DNA of 64,000 bases from Drosophila pseudoobscura. Lineage: Eukaryota; Arthropoda; Insecta; Diptera; Drosophilidae. The translations under genes and the position numbers were made by a program. Of the stretch, positions 60,216-64,000 are shown one piece after another. Position 1 is the stretch's first letter; the number at the start of each line of letters is the position of its first letter. The DNA is taken from positions 10,429,001-10,493,000 of the forward strand of contig NC_046681.1 of the NCBI RefSeq assembly GCF_009870125.1, in the 5' to 3' direction. The notes under the pieces were generated by a model. That model ran no database searches. It had not been told where the DNA came from and worked only from the letters and a program-made list of their open reading frames with translations.

Positions 60216-60675
60216 GAACTCCTCAGAAGGGACTGTCCTGGACAGGGACATTAGCCTTAAGCTCACATTTACTCGATCTACATTTCTATATATGTAGACA
60301 AACAATATGATTTTATTTGTGAAGAAAATCTTGAAGATTCGGATAGTCCGCCCATCATTAGTTCCCATTCCTACCACGCCCGTGTGTCGGTAAATTTTTC
60401 CGCATCTGTAACGTGGATAAATTTAAGAATATCGTACACATGGGAGGTGAGGTCCACAGGACCGGGAAATAGTTTGTTACGGTTACTCTGGTACTTCATA
60501 GGTCCTCTTAGACTAGAACGGTGTACGTGTTAACGTGTACGGTCACACTGGCTGGTATTTTACTTTCAAAGTCATGTCGTAATTACTCTATAAACTGTTC
60601 AATTCAATCTGTTCAAACTTTTAACAAACAAACAAAATTAGAATTGTGGGCTTTACAAGTAAAATAATTGTAAAA
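60216..60675. other. Promoter region of the PET117 homolog
   Basis: No coding frame. Contains the promoter motif pair listed separately. Confidence 0.6.
60540..60562 (+). promoter_or_regulatory. Core-promoter motif 1 / motif 6 pair
   Basis: CGGTCACACTG (60540-60550) is an exact motif 1, and GCTGGTATTTTA directly after it resembles motif 6. Both are in sense orientation about 115-135 bp before the PET117 ATG, the usual arrangement in broad housekeeping fly promoters. Confidence 0.75.
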
Positions 60676-61096
60676 ATGTCGCTGACCTCAAGAGTTACCC
60701 TGGGCGTGGCGGTGACCGTTTCCAGCGCCATAATAGGTTATGTGCATTATAAACAATCCGAAGACCGGTAAGTGGACCAAATTCATGAATGAACATATAA
60801 GATAACCAATGATTGCATTCCGTTCCAGTCTCAAACTACACGAGGGTGTTATACGCGACGTGGAGCAGCAGCAGAGGCGTAAACATGAAAACAGATATAC
60901 GCTGCAGCAACAAATTGATATGACAAAGCAACTGAAGGCACTGGAGGCTTCTTCGGCGTCACCAGAGCCGCAGGCACAGTCGTCTCCGGCAGAATCGCAG
61001 CCGGCGCAGGTGGAGAAACAGCCCAAGAGTCCTGCATCAAATCTTAAAGCTCATCCCGCCGCTCAGGAAGTGCCACCCAGCCAGCCCACAGATTGA
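60676..61096 (+). CDS. PET117 homolog, cytochrome c oxidase assembly factor
   Basis: Two exons, 60676-60767 and 60829-61096, give 119 aa. PET117 is a small mitochondrial inner-membrane-associated protein needed for complex IV assembly, acting with COX15 in heme A synthesis. The N-terminus is a single hydrophobic segment with a basic start (MSLTSRVTLGVAVTVSSAIIGYVHYKQ). The family core follows across the intron junction (LKLHEGVIRDVEQQQRRK, then NRYTLQQQIDMTKQLKALE). The C-terminal 45 residues are a Pro/Ala/Gln-rich tail not typical of the family core. The intron is 61 nt and GT-AG. The gene converges on U2af38, with about 350 bp between stop codons. Confidence 0.88.
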
Positions 61097-61448
61097 GTTA
61101 AAAATTCTATATAGTCCAAAATTTTGCATACGATTAAGTACATGCAGTGCAGTAAGAGAAACGGAATACACACCAGATGGTGCATTTGTTTTGTTTTTGT
61201 ATATAGTATTTACTCAATTTTTATTATTACGAATGTGTGTATAGTAATTACAATCCTAATGGGCGCTCGATAAAGTATTTAGCAGGGGGTTTGTACATAG
61301 GTGGTGAAGACCCCTTTCTTCTAAATAAAAAACAATCAGAAGGAAACTGAACGTCGAAATAAAATACACGAATTGGCGACTCATGTCCGTTTTCCCGTTG
61401 TCCATTGCATTGCCGTTTGCAACATGATGCTGAAGAAAGTCTAGAAGA

Positions 61449-62384
61449 CTAATAACGACCACCACCACCACCACCACCGCCGCCGCCGCCTCCACCACCT
61501 CCACCGCCGCCACCGCCTTTGCGACCTCGATCATTGCCGCCTCTGTCGTTGCCCCCTCGATCATTGCCACCCCGATCGTTTCCACCACGATCCATGCCTC
61601 GTCCTTCATTGGCAGCTCTATCGCGCTGCTCGTAGTGGCCTCCGCCAACTCCATCGTTGCCATCACGACGTCGGCGGGGTGAACGTGACCCCCGACTGCG
61701 GGAGCGACGAGAACGTGGCGAGCGGGAACGGGAGCGGGCACGCCGGCGCCGAGAATATAGATACCTTCGCAGTTCCCTTGAGATGGGCTTCAAATGCATG
61801 AAGTTGCAGAATCCGGAACGTGTGCACTCTCCCATTTCGTACTGTCTGCAGCAGGCTTCACGGAAATCGGTCACCGGCGACAATTCCGAGTAGACAGGAC
61901 GGCCACCGAACCAGCGATTATTCAAATCGTTTGCCGCCTTTTCTGCATCGGCCTCGTTCCGGAATTTGATGTAGACATTGCCTACCAAATGGTCGCCCAG
62001 ATTGTCACACACATTCATCTCCTCGATCTCTCCGTACTTGTCCTCGCATTCAACGAAAACGTCTTCGAAGAAGTTGTCATAATGCTCCTGCATTTCCTCG
62101 TCTGATACATTGGCCACCAAATGTGACCCGTCCGCCGATTTGGCCGAGTTCTGCGGATTAACGTACAGATTCTGTAGGAGAACTGTTTGCGAAAATGTCG
62201 GCTTGTTGTGTATGCGGGAGCATCGGTCTCCATGACGGCAGGCGCCAATTTTAAAGTAGAACGAGCAATTTACTCTGCAATTGCAAGCGTCAATTAGTCA
62301 AAACACCAGGTACAGCAGAAGCGGAACCATGCTGACTTACTTGTCCTTTTCCGTGCCAAAAATGGATGCCAAATACTCCGCCAT
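61449..62384 (-). CDS. U2af38: U2 snRNP auxiliary factor small subunit (U2af38)
   Basis: Two exons, 62384-62341 and 62274-61449, give 289 aa. The protein contacts the AG at 3' splice sites with the large subunit U2af50. The start MAEYLASIFGTEKDKVN and the first CCCH finger (CSFYFKIGACRHGDRCSRIH) are followed by the U2AF-homology RRM (LQNLYVNPQ, GNVYIKFRNEADAEKAANDLN). The second CCCH finger is CCRQYEMGECTRSGFCNFMH. The tail has an RS region (RRRRARSRSRSPRSRRSRSR), several GGNDR repeats and a run of about 18 Gly before the final RY. As I recall, the D. melanogaster protein is somewhat shorter, the difference being in the Gly/GGNDR tail. The promoter is shared with Hop. A motif 1 in sense orientation lies about 165 bp before the ATG. 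Confidence 0.97.
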
Positions 62385-62546
62385 TACAGTGGAGCTGAAA
62401 CGAAACTGCTTCTGGAAAACTGGTGTGCTTCAATTCGAGCTATGGTTGATTGACGCGAGACAATTTAAGTTCTTTCCTCCTTTTGTGTATTTTTTTCGCC
62501 AGTTTTTCCAAATTTTCGCCTGCCGCACGTAAAAAAACAGCGTCTG

Positions 62547-62557
62547 CAGTGTGACCG
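62547..62557 (-). promoter_or_regulatory. Core-promoter motif 1 for U2af38
   Basis: CAGTGTGACCG on the plus strand reads CGGTCACACTG on the minus strand, an exact motif 1 in sense orientation about 165 bp before the U2af38 ATG. Confidence 0.75.
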
Positions 62558-62587
62558 AATTCAACTAGACATACGGCCTTACTGTCA

Positions 62588-62830
62588 GAAATATACCGAG
62601 ATATACCGTCTCATTTTCGAAATATACCGTAAATATACTGACGAATTCAAGTTCCATCATACATATTTCTCGTATCTGATATTCCGTCGAAATATTCTGG
62701 CTAACTAAAACCCTTAGTTCTGCCCACATAATTTTAGGCCGTTAATGAATCAAGTTTTTACTTGACTGTCTTATTTTAAATACTTGCTTTTATTGGACCT
62801 TGTCTACAAAAACGTTTTAGTAAAAAGTTT
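62588..62830. repeat. Dispersed AT-rich repeat, copy 4
   Basis: AAATATACCGAGATATACCG, AAATATACTGACGAATTCAAG, TGATATTCCGTCGAAATATT, GCTAACTAAAACCCTTAG, TGCCCACATAATTTTAGGC and CTTGCTTTTATTGG align with the front half of copies 1-3. The second half is absent. It fills the interval between the U2af38 and Hop promoter motifs. Confidence 0.8.
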
Positions 62831-62889
62831 AGTAAAAAAAACGTAGAGATACTGAAACTGCTGAGGTATTTCTGAGGGCAAGGGTCAGA

Positions 62890-62900
62890 CGGTCACACTG
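62890..62900 (+). promoter_or_regulatory. Core-promoter motif 1 for Hop
   Basis: CGGTCACACTG, an exact motif 1 in sense orientation, about 170 bp before the Hop ATG and just after the end of repeat copy 4. Confidence 0.75.
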
Positions 62901-63066
62901 ATTTTGCTTTCAAGGTATATTCGGAAAAAGGAAGGGTGCATAGCTTCTAGAAAAGTCGGCATTTTTTGTGAATTTTCGTGAAATTTCGGCCGAAACGAAA
63001 CAGCGTGTTCCAACAAGTTAAAAAAAAAAGAAGCGCATTAATAACATTACATCAGCGGTGAAAAGA

Positions 63067-64000
63067 ATGGAACAGGTAGGTGGAGTAACAGGACAAAGGA
63101 GAACATCCTTTTTACAGCCCTTGGGCCATTAGCAGGTGAATGAACTCAAGGAAAAGGGCAACACTGCCCTGAATGCCGAAAAATTTGACGAGGCTGTTGC
63201 AGCCTACACAGAAGCCATTGCCCTGGACAGCCAAAACCATGTTCTGTTCAGTAACCGGTCGGCCGCCTATGCCAAGGCAGGGAAATTTGCTGAGGCTTTG
63301 AAGGACGCCGAACAAACCATCGCCCTGAATCCCACCTGGCCGAAGGGATACTCGCGCAAGGGTGCCGCCGCAGCTGGCCTGCATGACTTCATGAAGGCCT
63401 TCGAGGCGTTCAACGAGGGTAAGTGGTTGAATCATCTCGTCTGGCCTCAACATAACCTCACTTTGACTTCCCCTCGACCGCCCCCGTCCTCCTTCCACTC
63501 GCATAGGCCTCAAGTACGATCCCACAAATGCAGTTCTGCTGCAGGGCCGTCAAGAGATCACCGCCTCAGTGCTTAGCTATATGCAGTCGCAGGGCGACAT
63601 TCCAATGGACATTGATCCACAGATGCCGCGAGCACGCCGGGCCCCCTCGCCACCACGTAGAACTGCCGAGCCGGCAAAGCCAGCCGAGCCTAGGGTGGAG
63701 GATATGAGCGAGGATGAAAAAAAGAAGTACTTTGCCAAGCTGGAGAAGGAGCTGGGCAATGCGGCGTACAAGAAGAAGGAATTTGATGATGCTCTCAAGC
63801 ACTACAATGCTGCCATCGAACATGATCCCACAGACATCACGTTCTACAACAACATTGCTGCGGTGTACTTTGAGCGCAAGGAGTACGAGGAGTGCATTAA
63901 GCAGTGCGAGAAAGGCATCGAGGTGGGCCGTGAAAACCGATCCGATTTCAAATTGATTGCCAAATCGTTTGCCCGCATCGGCAACACCTATCGCAAGCTT
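63067..64000 (+). CDS. Hop: Hsp70/Hsp90 organizing protein (Hop, Stip1 homolog), 5' part
   Basis: Truncated by the window end. Exons 63067-63075 (9 nt, ATGGAACAG), 63136-63418 and 63507 to beyond 64000 join in frame with GT-AG introns. Hop is the cytosolic co-chaperone that bridges Hsp70 and Hsp90 through TPR domains. TPR1 starts [24 protein letters not shown] and continues [21 protein letters not shown] and [19 protein letters not shown] linker follows with the DP1 remnant ([16 protein letters not shown]) and a basic [11 protein letters not shown] stretch. TPR2A then begins ([40 protein letters not shown]). The last visible codons are NTYRKL. The gene is divergent from U2af38, with 682 bp between start codons. 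Confidence 0.97.

Overview
The window is animal nuclear DNA from a fruit fly (genus Drosophila). Genes have short introns of about 50-80 bp, fly-type core-promoter motifs (the YGGTCACACTR motif, the GTATWTTT motif, TATCGATA) and protein sequences very close to D. melanogaster families. The clearest are smoothened, U2af38, Hop (Stip1 homolog), mbm and Rpp30. As I recall, these lie together near the tip of chromosome 2L in D. melanogaster, so the block looks syntenic with that region. The species is not D. melanogaster: smoothened has many substitutions and small insertions. I cannot name the species from sequence alone.

Layout. 1-910 is a dispersed repeat (copy 1). 1.27-2.39 kb is Rpp30 (minus). 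3.4-5.2 kb is an NXF-family mRNA export factor paralog (plus). 5.4-9.3 kb is a TEX2-like SMP-domain lipid transfer protein (plus), with reading-frame breaks at its 5' end. 10.1-11.8 kb is tRNA-dihydrouridine synthase 1 (minus). 11.8-29.7 kb has no convincing gene and is rich in simple repeats. 29.7-32.7 kb is a DHHC palmitoyltransferase (minus). 36.6-38.8 kb is a charged coiled-coil protein (plus). 39.8-41.6 kb is mbm (minus), divergent from a small basic protein (41.8-42.5 kb, plus). 42.7-44.8 kb is a CIDE-N-like protein (minus). 45.8-49.4 kb is smoothened (plus). 49.9-50.8 and 51.6-58.0 kb are two tandem AIG1/ADTRP-family membrane hydrolase genes (minus). The second has three alternative first exons, and an intronless amnionless homolog sits between two of them. 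59.3-60.2 kb is an aldehyde dehydrogenase pseudogene. 60.7-61.1 kb is a PET117 homolog (plus). 61.4-62.4 kb is U2af38 (minus), divergent from Hop (63.1 kb to the window end, plus, truncated).

Most genes are housekeeping functions: RNA processing, tRNA modification, ribosome biogenesis, splicing, chaperoning and mitochondrial assembly. They are mixed with the developmental receptor smoothened. There are no operons, but several compact divergent pairs share promoter intervals. Four copies of an internally deleted dispersed repeat carry tandem AAATATACCG motifs. Two of these lie directly in promoter regions: upstream of the AIG1-like exon A, and between U2af38 and Hop. Two introns, in mbm and in the first AIG1-like gene, appear to use GC rather than GT donors.
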